Source of the DNA: Dimorphilus gyrociliatus
Taxonomy: Eukaryota; Annelida; Polychaeta; Dinophilidae
Assembly: GCA_904063045.1 (NCBI GenBank)
Contig: CAJFCJ010000084.1
Location: 1 to 64,000, forward strand
Direction of reading: 5' to 3'
DNA: 64,000 nt
Shown here: piece after piece, positions 43,845 through 55,869 of the stretch
Layout of the letters: every line of letters begins with the position of its first letter
Numbering within the stretch: position 1 is the stretch's first letter
Translations under genes and position numbers: made by a program
The notes under the pieces: model-generated
Seen by the model: the letters and a program-made list of their open reading frames with translations, nothing else
Told to the model about the DNA's origin: nothing
The model's database searches: none

Positions 43845-44060
43845 AATATTTGTGATGTGCACACTGTCAACTATTGAAAAAGTATATAAACCCCACGATT
43901 TTAACAATAGACAGTTCAGTTTTCTACCTCAGTTTGTTGTTAAAACTTGCTGGTTGAAAACTAGAAAGTCATTTATTCAATAAATATTCTTTGAATGAAA
44001 TACCAGTGTTTTGTTGATAAATTTCTCAAGAAAATTTCATTTATTGAGACTATTTGTGTA
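43845..44060 (+). repeat. Partial LTR-like repeat (3' half)
   Basis: Matches 42200-42420, including GTATATAAACC, CAGTTCAGTTTTCTACC and AATAAATATTCTTTGAATGA. Confidence 0.65.
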
Positions 44061-45803
44061 TTGTTATGCTTAGCTTAGTTACTGCAAGATGCAGTTTTCT
44101 ACACAGGTGGCATCTCAACTGAGAAAGCTTTTTCAGCTTTAAAACCATGGATTGGAGATTATTAAAAATATAATTTGGGTGATTTAATAGGTGGAGCTGT
44201 TATTCATTCTAATTAGTTGTATAAAATCTCCACCAACTCAATTACATTCCCCAATGCATCAAAAGTTGATTGGATTAAACCTACAGAAAGAATACTAGAA
44301 ATCATATCCAACATACAAACATCTATTAAATCTGCTTTTAAAATGGGAAACAACAAATTCATCGATGCAAATTTGAAATATAGAGGACATAACACCTGTT
44401 GGTTTGTCATCTGTTCATGATATCATACTTGCGAAGATACTCTCTGACTATATTTTTTAGATGAAACCATGGTAGGTTAATAATATTTGGTAGCCACTCA
44501 ACACATTGTTTACAATGTTATAATCACCTCCTCCCATCTCTACATCCCTTCCAAGTGGCTATCCTAACTTGGGTTCTATTGGACCAGTACTTTATCACTG
44601 GGATTCATTTGTATCCCATTACTAACTGGATACCTTGTGGTAAAAGTACAATGATTATTGTACTTATTCTTGTTCACTGTGTCTTGAACAGTGATTACCT
44701 TTCTTTAGCAATGTATAGAATAGTACTGGTTCAAATAGAACCAAATTATATAACAGCAAGTATGGTAGAATAAAGTGAATATTACAACAATATGTTTGAG
44801 TAAGGTTTATAATAAGTAAAACTAGCTCTACTCACACTTAAGGGTCAACAAATAATGCTGAATGCTATGTTCAATCACTCTCCTTTTATAAGGACTGCAA
44901 TGGGACCCTGGGGGGTTTCCCGATCTGGTGTCCCTTAACAAATGTTCAGCAATGCAAATGAAGTTCAATCAGAACTGGCACATTACTTTGAGTTAGTTCA
45001 TGCCAAATTTGCTGTTCAGTACTCCATAAATCCAAAGATCATCATGGCCAAGGGTTTTAATTGCCCATTGATCATGAAGTTTGTCATTGCAGATGTCTAA
45101 TGTCTATTTGTGTGAAGTTACTCAAAGACAGAGGATCTAATGTTCCTAGTACTAACAAATTTTCCTTACTTTACTACAAAGGTACTGTTCTACGTATAAA
45201 CCAACACAATTACAATACAACAAAAATACAACAAAGTACATACAGGTTAGTTGTAAATTTCTGGAAAAAAAAATCTATAATAGGTATGGATGTTTTCTTA
45301 CACGCAATCAGCATTATTCTCATATGGGTGTTTTCTTACAGCCCTGCTGTCTAGAAATGGAAATATAGATCAATTAAAAATTTTTAAAATCTTTTGTGTT
45401 GATCCACTTTGATTGGATGTCCAGTGTTCCACAAATCTTCAATCCATTTGGCTAAATGTCAAATGTTCCAATGACCCATAGGACAACTGTTTCTTTGTTT
45501 ATAGCCACCCAAAAGCAATAAATGAAATGTTTGTAACTCTAGATGACAATGTTTCTCAGGTTACAATGTAATGTTTTTTAGATACTGTCCTACATGATAA
45601 AAAAAAATGAGTGCTATTTAAAACTTGTAAATGGACAACAATTATTCTTCTAATATTTGTAAGTACACATTAGTAATAAGCTAGAATAGTAATTACTTTT
45701 TCTAGTAGTTCTCTCAAATTTCTTCTGTTCAACAAAGATCATAGGTTTTGTTTAAAGCATTAATACAGATCAGAAATTGCAAGGTGTTAGAAAATTTTTG
45801 AAT
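44061..45803. other. Upstream flank of gene D
   Basis: No gene recognised. 44530-44640 (CCAAGTGGCTATCC, TTCTATTGGACCAGTACT, CATTACTAACTGGATACCTT) is a diverged copy of 61735-61850, so a dispersed repeat is present in both places. Confidence 0.4.
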
Positions 45804-48800
45804 ATGAAGCAGCCATTGTTCAAAATTAATAGATTAATTACTGTGATTATTTGGAAATATCTACAAATTCAAATTTCTTGTATAAATATTTCACAGCAAA
45901 TTTTGTAAGAGAATGAACTATATGTAAAAGGCTTAGTCTTTCTCCAGGTAAATCAGTCTTTGGAGTATGCAATCATGATAAATAGGCCAATTTTTAAATG
46001 GTTCAATGTTGAAAGAGTGGAAATTTGTAAAAGACTTGGTTATAATTCAGACTATTCAAGAGTTGAGTACAGTTTGAATGAATCAAAGAAGGAATCTGTT
46101 CAATTAATTATAAATCCCTGTTGTGAATAGTTCGTAGAAAATGAAGTAAACATCAATAATAAATATTGAAATTTCTTTCATTTTAAGTAAAATTAAGAAT
46201 GAGAAGATTCACGAAAGAATTATATTAACATGCTTCAAAAAGAACTCTTCATGTATGTATAAGAGGATAAGAGGCGGGAAGAGGACTATACTTGTCCATC
46301 TTTCTTTTATCATAATTGATCATTTTATCTGATTTTAGATTTACTAGTTATGAAATTGGAGGATAATTTATTTCAAATTCTTTATAAGCAACAAAGTAGA
46401 ATCTATACAGTTTCATTATCTGAAAACAGAGAATTAATTTGTAAAAATCACATGATTGTGATTAAAGATTCTCTTCAAATTGAAAATCAAACTGCTGTTA
46501 TCACTTTTGATAAAAATAATAACATGAATGTAACAATTAAAGATTTCAAAAATTCTAAAACTCCAACATGCACTTACCTTGAACTGGATGGTTGTTGATA
46601 TTTTCATAAGCATATTATTTTCAATAAGGGCATATTTAAAGTTTAGATCAACCAATAGGCTATTGTTTTCAACTTTCTCTCACCATTTTCAAACTATTCA
46701 TTCCACTCTGTCATTATCCATTTTAGTCTAGTTGATTCACTTTAGATAATGTGTCCTTTTATTTTAAAAATCCAAAAGAATTCATTAATCTCATATTTTC
46801 TATTTTATGCAGAATTCTTGATTGAAACATACAAAAGGAAATTTTCAAAGAGTTATGACAGGATTTTGATAAAAGAGAAATATATATATACAAGATATCT
46901 CACAAGAAATTCGAAAACGTATGGGTTTTCTTTCCTTGTATTTTCGCCCAACATACCTGATTCAGTTAAAAATTTATTTTTATGCAAGAAATTTAATTAT
47001 TCCGCATTTGGACCAGAAATCCCTTTCCCTCATATCATTAAAAACAATGTGAGTAGTACAACTTTGTTTGATAAACTACTAATCTAGTTTTAAAAGCCTA
47101 ATAGATTAATAATAAAAGGTTGTAAAATAGAGAAAAATGAAATAATTGGATGCTATTTTACTACTGAATATAAAAGTGGATATTATGATTCTTATGAAGA
47201 AATACTATGCCAAACTGAACTTAATTGTAGGGCTATTTAATTTTCATAATTGTAAATTTACTTTTTATGAATTGTCTTATAGTTTCAGGAATGAGTTTAA
47301 TTAATAAACATGAGAATCTCACTTTTCAAAGTGGTGTGTCAAGAGATAGTTTTGAAGGAAAATTGATTATTAACTATAATAGCATATTCTATTATGTTAA
47401 ATTTTTGAAGTTTTCTCATATTCAATTAATATGCAAATTTTTTGGATTTAAATCAGGTTCAATTTCAAAGAGGACACATGTGCTTTATTTTCATAATTAT
47501 GGATATGTTATGTTTCTTTCTCATTTTGAATGTGAGAATAATGCTACAGATATAAACCAATGCAAAGGGATTGAGAAAGAGTGAGTTTTGAGGGGTGTAG
47601 TGATATTTGAGCCCAGGACAATTAAGCCCTTTATAGACATTTATGAAGCCCTTTTTTATTATTTCACTGAAATATCTGTCTTAAAATGAGCCATAATGTC
47701 CTAGCCCTGATTTTAGGATTTCAACAAACAAGAAAACTTATATTAAATAGTCTTACTTTTTTTTCCTTTACTACATTAAGTTTTCACATCGGAAGAGAAA
47801 TTCTAATTCTAGTTTGTCATAATAAAGGTAAGTCTGTAATTAACAATAGTCTATCTAAGTGACATCAAACTTTCAGCTGTAAATTGTAATGAAAAGGCAA
47901 CAATTCACTTTGAAAATGTTTGTTATTACATATTTTGGTTTAATAAATCCCTTAGTATTGATGACATGGAAAAAAAGTGTTTGATGTTAAATTTATCTTT
48001 GACTGATTTACCAACCTCTCATAAATATTTCCTTACAACATATATTTTTCATTATGTAAGAATAATTCCTGGTGCTAATGAGAATTTTCTTTATGAACCA
48101 TATTTAGTTATAGGTAAACCTTAATGAGATTATGTAATAATATATTTGTCATGGGTAAAACCATAGGGGGATTAAGTTGCATTCTTAAAAGTACTGATGT
48201 ACTATCTCTCTTTCTAAGTGTTTAATAAATTTCACAGACTGAATTATTTATTGGATACTTCAGCATTTGATATATATATATATATATATATATATTAAAT
48301 TCCTTTTCTAGGTATTTTCATGTTTGAAAGCTAAACCTGAATGATATTTTTTGATGAGCTATTACTAAAATTTCAGCTTCATCTCTATCCGAAGCTGCCT
48401 TAGTAATCTATTATAACTTGTTTATCAAAATTTCTCATTCTAGGTACAAAGAGAACTGAGAAAAATGGTCAAACTTATTTGTTAACATCCAATAATTATG
48501 TAGTGGATCTCCTAAACGTGTTCTATAGTCCTGCAGAGGAAGGTCTTGTGGAAAAAAAAGACTGCTATCGATATGTTCATAACACATCAGCATATTATAA
48601 CTATTTAATGAGAGATCCATTTGAAAAATTAATAGGGAAAACTATATCCTATAAGTAAATATTCTGTAATTTTGTTTATTGTAAATAAAGAGATTCATTT
48701 GTATTTGTGATGTTTTCAGGAATTATGGAAATTCAGAATTTGAAATTGTAAATATTGCAAGTTTTTATAGAAGTAATGTACTTGTATGTCAAAAATTTGA

Positions 48801-51800
48801 GGGTTTGTATCACAGTTTTATAAGCTATCATAGATCCAATATTTGTCTATCAGATAACAAACCACTGTTTAATTCTCCACCAACTTCAAACTCTACTTTC
48901 AAAGATAATTATTTTTTCTGTGTTATAAACGAGATTTATATTAATTCAGCTTATGTTTGTGATGGTTATAATGACTGTCCATCAAATGAAGATGAATTAA
49001 AATGTGGGGAAAATGAGAAAATTCATTTCTATTGTTCAGAAACTAATGAGATAATTAGTTATAGTTTGGTTTGTGACTTTGTATATGATTGCAAAGATCA
49101 TTCAGATGAACTACTCTGTGGTTTGTAAGTTTTTGATAGTCATAATTAAATCATAATTTTGAAATCTATTTTTCAGAGAGGATAAAGTGTGAAAATAATA
49201 CTCAGTAATTAAATATAAATACTCAATGTTGAAAATGCACACAATTCTGTCATTATATCATAATATCAAAGACAAACCTTAACCCTATCATCATTAACCG
49301 CAATGTCTTCACCCTTAAATCATTTCACTAACATTAACCTAAAATTCAATCCAAAGCTTACATCCCAAAATTTCCTCACAATGAGCAATTTCAACAATCT
49401 TCCATCTGCTGAAGTCTTTACAAAACAGATAAACTTTCCTTTTGTTTCAGAGCAACATGTAGTAATAAGCAGTGCATAGCTTTGGAAAAAGTTTGCAATA
49501 ATGAATACAACTGCTTTGATTACACAGATGAATTATGTCAGGATGAGGAATCAATTTCAACTCATTTCATAAAAAGTAAGTTTCTTGATTTGTCTTTTTA
49601 TTAATTATATACAAATAAAGAAAAATTAACTAGATTGTAACAGTAAATACCAGTTGTTATGTGATGGGAAATGTATAACTAATGAGGTCAAGTGTGATTT
49701 CAAGTCAGATTGCTATGATAAATCAGACGAATTATATTGTTCTGAAACTGAAAGATTTAGCAAGTGTAGAGAGATGTACAACGAAGATTTTTGCTATATA
49801 CAGTATGATTCAAAGGGATTTATGAATAGTAAACCTGGTTATCCATTGAAAAATTTTCACATGTGCCTAAATCACACATGTTTAGCTCAACAATATAAAT
49901 GCTACTATGAAGGATTTTGTATAAATATAGAACAAGTTTGCGATGGAATGAGCCAATGCCTTTATGGAGATGATGAAGCTAATTGTGGTTGGTTGATTCT
50001 TTTCTAAATGAAAATAAAATGGTTAAAGAGCAAATTTTAAATAGGAGAGTTTATGCCAAAAGGTTTTTTTAAATGTAGAAGAGAGAAACTTTACCTCTCA
50101 ACCACCAAACTCTGTAATGGTATACTTGATTGCAAGTTTGGGAGTGATGAACTAAACTGTATAAGTGAATTTGCTCAAAACATATCAAAATTTTGTGCTC
50201 AGTCATATGTGTTTGAATGGAGATGTAGTACAACATCTTCTTCATATTTGTCATCAATTGATGACAGAATTAAAATGATTGTTATAAATGGAATGTTTCT
50301 GTTGGAAAAAAATGTGATAAATTCATTCCACCTAATTGTTTTGAAAGTATCAAATAATGAAGATATAAAAAACTGGAGAATTCAAAATATACCTAACATA
50401 ATTCACATGGATATATCAAAGAATAGTATAAAAGACTTTAATTTCATAGAAAATAATCAAACACTGACATTACTTCAATATTTAAATGTTACACAAAATT
50501 TCATTAAAAATTTAAGCTTTTTCCAAAAAATCATCTGTGAAAATCTTTTAGTTTTAGATGTATCTTTTACAAAGCTTGGAACAATTTACAAGAATTCTTT
50601 TCAAAATCTAAAAAAGCTTAAAATATTGAATTTACAGTATGTCCAAGTAAACTCTGTTGAAAAAGGGTCTTTTCAAATATTTCAGTCACTTGAAGAGTTA
50701 AATATAAAGGGTTTAAAAATATCTATTGATATGATGACTAACTTTGCTATCAGAAACAGAAAATTAAGAAAGGTTTTAAGTGACCAGTTTCAAATATGCT
50801 GCATCATATCTAAATATCATAATGAATCAACCTATTGTAAACCAAAACATACTGCTTTTCTAACATGTGATCACATTCTGCCTACAAATACTTTAAGAAT
50901 TGTTTTTTGGTTGTATGGAATATCTGGCGTACTGGGCAACATATTTGTATTGTGTCGATCAACACTTTCTAAAAAACAGACATTAAAATACTACCGGATG
51001 TTTTTGTCAGTAAGTGATATGTTAACAGCCCTTTACATGATATTTGTTTGTATAGCTGATGTATATTTTGGTGAGGACTACTTGGAAAGTGAAGAAAAGT
51101 GGAGAAGTGGATCACTTTGCCAAGGTCTTGGCACAATAATGTCATTTTCGCAACTCTATTCAATGATAAACATTTTTCTTATGGCACTGGAACGCTTTCA
51201 AGCAATACAATCACCTCTTAGACAACCATTTATATCAATTCATAGAGTTTCAATGCTAACAATATCATTATTCATGTGTCTGTGTGTTGTAGTAATTCCA
51301 ATAATTCAATTTCAGGTATTTTGTTGTCGCTGTTGTCAATCAATTATTAGAATGATACTAAAGAAATTGTAAAAATTTTAAAGGAATATTATTCAAAGTC
51401 AACAATTTGTTTTAATATGCCTATTGGAGGAGATGATACTAGTGGCTGGATATATTCAATGATAATCTTTGGTTTCTTCATTTTGATTATAGCCCTAGCA
51501 ATATCTATACTGAACATTATATTATTTATTACAATACATAAGAAATCCATTAATCCACAGTTAATTCATTTCAAAAATGCAAAAATTGCTACCAGCCTCT
51601 CTGCTTCCATATACATCTTATCATTTTCAAACATACTTTGTTGGATTCCTATTTCCATCTTGGGACTACTGTCCAAATTTTTTGATGTAGTCATAAAAAA
51701 TAACCTATACGTTTTCATTTTTGGCCTTTTAGTTCCCCTTAATTCGATTTTAAATCCATTGATATACTCTTCAGATGAAATAAAATCCTATTTTAAGAGG

Positions 51801-52250
51801 TCAAGGAAAAGCAAAGAAAATATAAGGTGAACTATATTTCTGATTGATTGTTTAGCAAAATAAAACATATTTTGAACTGAAAACAAATAGAAAATTAGAA
51901 TTACAAGAACAATTTCAAAATCATATAACAAAATGTTGGTAGTCATCAGAATTTCTATTCTATCAACTTTTTTTAATAGCAAAGAACATTTTCCAGTGTT
52001 GCAGTTTGTAAATACAGATTTTTGTCAACATTTTACAAGAGCTGTAAATTTAGAGGAAAATAAAAAGTTGGCTATTGATGAAATATTTTTTGCTAAAAAA
52101 TATTATGCAAATTGTATTCGACAAATTGTTAAGGCAATAGATATAGCTCATTCTTACTCTTTATCATTTGTTAATTTAGACATAAAAAATACTATTGCAG
52201 TGAATATAAGTGATATTTTCCTTACAATTTTTTTTTTAACTCTGCTGTAA
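45804..52250 (+). CDS. Gene D: SRCR / lectin-like / LDLa / LRR / 7TM receptor with kinase-like tail (most intact copy)
   Basis: A candidate start at 45804 gives a hydrophobic leader, though its splice phase is not resolved. SRCR-like pieces follow (VEICKRLGYNSDYS at about 46020; LFLCKKFNYSAF at about 46980; a full module 47274-47585 with LICKFFGFKSGS and SHFECENN). The lectin-like module is at 47880-48115 (VCYYIFWFN, LSLTDLPTSHK), closing near 48805 (VLVCQKFEG). LDLa modules lie at 48900-49122, 49455-49575 and 49640-50160 (CDGYNDCPSNEDELKC, CDGMSQCLYGDDEANC). LRRs span 50270-50730. The 7TM domain is canonical class A: GVLGN in TM1, LSVSDMLTA in TM2, ALERFQAI in TM3, SNILCWIPI in TM6, NPLIY in TM7. 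A TM4-ECL2 intron lies at about 51316-51382, and a phase-2 intron at 51827-51898 leads into the kinase-like exon. No stops or frame breaks were seen inside assigned exons. Ligand unknown. Confidence 0.75.
48270..48297 (+). repeat. (AT)n microsatellite in a gene D intron
   Basis: Alternating AT run between lectin-like exons. Confidence 0.85.
51899..52250 (+). other. Kinase-like cytoplasmic tail of gene D
   Basis: This exon joins the TM7 exon in phase (ATA-AG | A-ATT). After an N-lobe-like stretch (KMLVVIRISILSTFF, KEHFPVLQFVN) comes ANCIRQIVKAIDIAH, close to the kinase alpha-E consensus (IxRQIVxALDYAH). The next residues, SFVNLDIKNTIAVN, sit where IVHRDIKPENILL is expected. The catalytic Asp and the Lys are in place, but HR is NL and the metal-binding Asn is Ile. 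A further possible exon at about 52279-52337 (KYYLIVKQFKVSGE) would occupy the DFG position without D. Best read as a pseudokinase remnant; unconfirmed. Confidence 0.4.
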
Positions 52251-53511
52251 ATCACAATAATCTGTTTTTTTTTAAAGCATAAACATGATAAATATTACTT
52301 GATTGTTAAGCAATTTAAGGTTAGTGGAGAAATTTAAAAAAAAAAAAAAATTATTTTCATCCGTATCATGTTTATGAATATTTTTTTTTTTTTTTGTATC
52401 AAGATGTCAAGTTTTGCTGATGAAAAAAATGTTATCCTATGTTTTGGAAAGTTTGTTAAATTTATTCTGCAAAGAAAAGCAAAATTTCAACTTATCACAA
52501 AATCTTCTACACAAAAAGCTATAAGCTAAATACTTAATGAAATCAGAAATTGCATCCACTTTCAAAGGACTTTTTTTGTATTTTATCTCATTCAATTACT
52601 GCAATTGTTCTAAATTAGTAGTTCTTACCAGTAATACACTCAATTCCTTTCTTTCACTCTCTATTTTTATTGGATCTATCAAAAAATCCTTCACAATAGG
52701 ACTTTGATGAACAGTGTTAGGTTGTTAGGGTTTTGGGTTAGGGTATAGGGTTCAAGACCACTCACAAAGCCTAGTATTTCCTCTTACTGAAGTACCAAGA
52801 CAGTTTCTTTCAAAACATGCTATGCTCCTTAACAGATGTGTTGTTTCCAGGGGATTTAGTCACAAGTTCAGGGTTAAGGTTAGAGGATTTGTGTTGGGTC
52901 CGTGTAAACACTTAGGCTGTTATCGTACACTGTCGGCCTACATTTACCTCCGAGTACGCACCAAATTGTTACATTCCATTGACAAATGGAAAGCAATGTT
53001 GGTATTGTGCATATTATTAATGTAACACATTTTCATTTTTGCAATAATCTTCTACCAATATACAAATTTTTCTTCATAAAATAAAAAAAGGGTCCAATTT
53101 AAACTGGGTCAGATTTCAACTGGGTCTGATTTGCTTATTGTCTTTGATAGTAATACATAGACCCTATAAATAATGTGCTTCTATGTTCATTTTTCTAATC
53201 TAACCCAAACAACTTTCACATCTTTCCATATAAACATGGTAAAAGGACACATGCAATATTCATTAAAATATCAATGTATACAGGAGGGTTCAATTACAGA
53301 ATTGGTCCTCTCCATCCACTTCCAGATGGTATCATAGTGATACTATCTTCTAAAATAACCCTGATAAGTCTCTGCAAAGGAAGAGATGAAACCATCGTAG
53401 GTTAACAATGTTTGGTGCTTGAAAGAGTTCTATGTTGTGTGAGTACTTTGTTCAATTGGTAAATGATTGGAGAGGACGAATTTAATTAGGATGATCCAGA
53501 AGTTCCTACAA
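52251..53511. other. Downstream flank of gene D
   Basis: Poly(A)/poly(T) runs (52330-52400), GGGTTAGGGTATAGGG telomere-like text near 52735, a partial LTR-like fragment at 52890-53020 (GGCTGTTATCGTACACTG, CTCCGAGTACGCACC), and the GTAAATGATTGGAGAGGA element piece near 53455. No gene. Confidence 0.45.
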
Positions 53512-54692
53512 TTACAATACAACAAAGTACATACTCAAAAAGAGAGAAACACTTATATTACCATTTTCATATGCAAAAGTTAAAATTGTTTGAAAACCAG
53601 TATTTATATTGCCAGATTGAAATTCTTTAACTTGAGCTTTGAGTTTAGGTGAATTTATCACCAATCCGTTCTTCAAGTAGAATTCAAGTTTCAAAGGAAT
53701 TCAATTTGACAACATTATTGCTATTATTGATTATTTTAATTGAATAAAAGTAAAAGGAATCCTTGAAAATGATTTCTAAAGAATAGGAAGATTTACATCT
53801 TTAAAATGTTTTCATATTCTCAGCCTAAACCCCATCTAAATGTAGAAAAATTCATTTAAAGTCATATTACCAACTCTGAAAGCATGCATATAACAAAAAA
53901 AGCACTCATTGGAGCTTTCTGTATTGAATATAGTCCCTTTTTCTACCTCTATATTGTTTCAGTTTGTTTGAGTGTTCATTTTGAGTATTGAAAAGAAAAT
54001 AACAGTATTATCTAGGGATTTGGAAAATCCTGGGATAAAGCCACCAATTCATTGATAAATTTGAACAGTTTCTATTGTAGTTTGTTGTCTCGTAATTGTT
54101 GAATTTAGTATGTTAAAATGTAGGAAAAAATCTATGGTTCTAACATTTTTACGAAGTCTTGACTCATTTTTTCCCAAAATTTTTGCAAGTTAGCCCTAGG
54201 ACAGTCTGAAAGTAATGAAATTTCCGTCTGACTAACCTAAAAAAACTACTTCCGTTTATTTTACCCCATGATCTAGACTTACCTAAAACCAAATCCTAAT
54301 TTCAAGTCCAATATTTGAATTGAATTTTTTAAAAGAAAATATTGTTGTGTTAATTTTGTTGATAAATTGAAAAATACAATTATAATACAAAGTGGATGTT
54401 TACAAAATTCTCTTAGATCATTACTACTTTTAAATAGTAATAGAAATTTTGTTTTTAAAAGTTTAACATAACTTTCATTATATCCTTTACATCTACAAAT
54501 TTCTTGTAAACATGATAAATTCTCCATTGGTGTTATACCATCAATTTTAAATATATAATCCAGACATAATTTTAGAAATGGAAATTTTAAATTTCTAACA
54601 AATATTAATTTTTTAACATTTCCATTTCTAAAATTATTGAGTAGTATATGAAATTTAGAATTAGGATTTTCCATTAATTCATTTAATTTCAT
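53512..54692 (-). pseudogene. Possible 5' fragment of another receptor-family member
   Basis: Two minus-strand open frames. 54692-54279 contains LSCLQEICRCKGYNESYVKLL, which resembles the first SRCR-like exon of genes B-D (VEICKRLGYNSDYS; NLCKKFGYDSFYY). 53694-53512 (FQTILTFAYENGN) may be a following exon. No LDLa, LRR or 7TM text was found further along this strand, so if real it is a truncated family member. Weak. Confidence 0.3.
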
Positions 54693-54790
54693 TTTTTGAA
54701 TACTGCATTTTTAAAATGATATATGCATCCTTGAATTAAAGTGTTTGGGAATGACTTTTGAATAGCTTTCCACAATGCAGCCTCAAAATC

Positions 54791-55320
54791 AATCACAACT
54801 TTAAAAAACATTCACCAAATTTGTTGAATTTTCTTCAGAAGAATCATCAAGTTCCATCAAACTTTCATTTCGAAATTCCAATGAAAGTTCAAGCTAAATG
54901 TCAAAATAAAATTTTAAAATAATAAAAAATTGAACAAGTGCTATACCTCTTTATTTCCAAATTGATGAACTGTTTTATCATTAACAAATGCCTTGACTGT
55001 TAAATGTTCAGATCCATGATGATCATCATTTTGCTGAAAATCCATTGCAGTTTCATTTTCATTGTTCTGTTCATTTTCATTTGCAAGTTCTTTATTATTG
55101 ACCTGTTCAGTCTCACTGATAAGATCAGTTTCACTGTCCAATTGATTTTCAGTTTTTCAGTTTCAGTAATTAGCTTATTCATTACAGGCTGATTTTGTAT
55201 TTTAAAATTTGATTGCAGTTCAAATAACTGAACCTGACATTTTCTTGTTTTAATATCTTTGCATAAATTGCAGTAACCTTGTCCTTTAGTTAAATAATAA
55301 TATATTGAATAAAACAAACC
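54791..55320 (-). CDS. Unrecognised acidic protein, partial
   Basis: The frame at 55320-55140 has a Cys pair motif (GYCNLCKDIKTRKCQ). It appears to pass, with a frame change near 55150, into an acidic Asn/Glu-rich stretch at 55141-54941 (NNKELANENEQNNENE) ending HQFGNKEV at a GTATAG donor. A short last exon at about 54887-54800 (LELSLEFRNESLMELDD, ending NVF stop) follows a good acceptor. No family recognised; could be a low-complexity nuclear protein or noise. Confidence 0.25.
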
Positions 55321-55689
55321 TTTGAGGTAAAATGTGTTACCGTAAATTGAGTGATATTTAAGAAGATTAGATTAGATTTTTACTTCCTTCCTCTCTGAAG
55401 ATTTCATTTCAATTTAAAGAAAGTGGAGGGAATAGAGAAAATTTAAAAATCTCAAAGTTTCATTTTTAGATTAATCTATAATTTGATAAGCGAATTTTTT
55501 TTATATTCAAATAGTATTTTTACTTTTTGTTAATTTCCATTTGGGAAAATGTTTCAATTTTCGTATTCAAACTCTCAGCAATAGAAATAATATGTTTATT
55601 CAAGTTTATAAAATAGATACATCTATCATTTGCAAGTAGGTATCTTCAATTCATTTTTGCCTTTCTCTTTTTTTTTTGAATTGATAATA

Positions 55690-55830
55690 AATATACATGC
55701 AGTTTGAGCATTCCATCAATTTGGCCAAATAAAGTCTTAACACGTGGTGTTATAAGTTATGGACTCATAATCTATCCTAAAGACCTTGGAGAATTACCTA
55801 CATATAAAGATGTTATAGCATATCTGTTAT

Positions 55831-55869
<39 letters not shown>

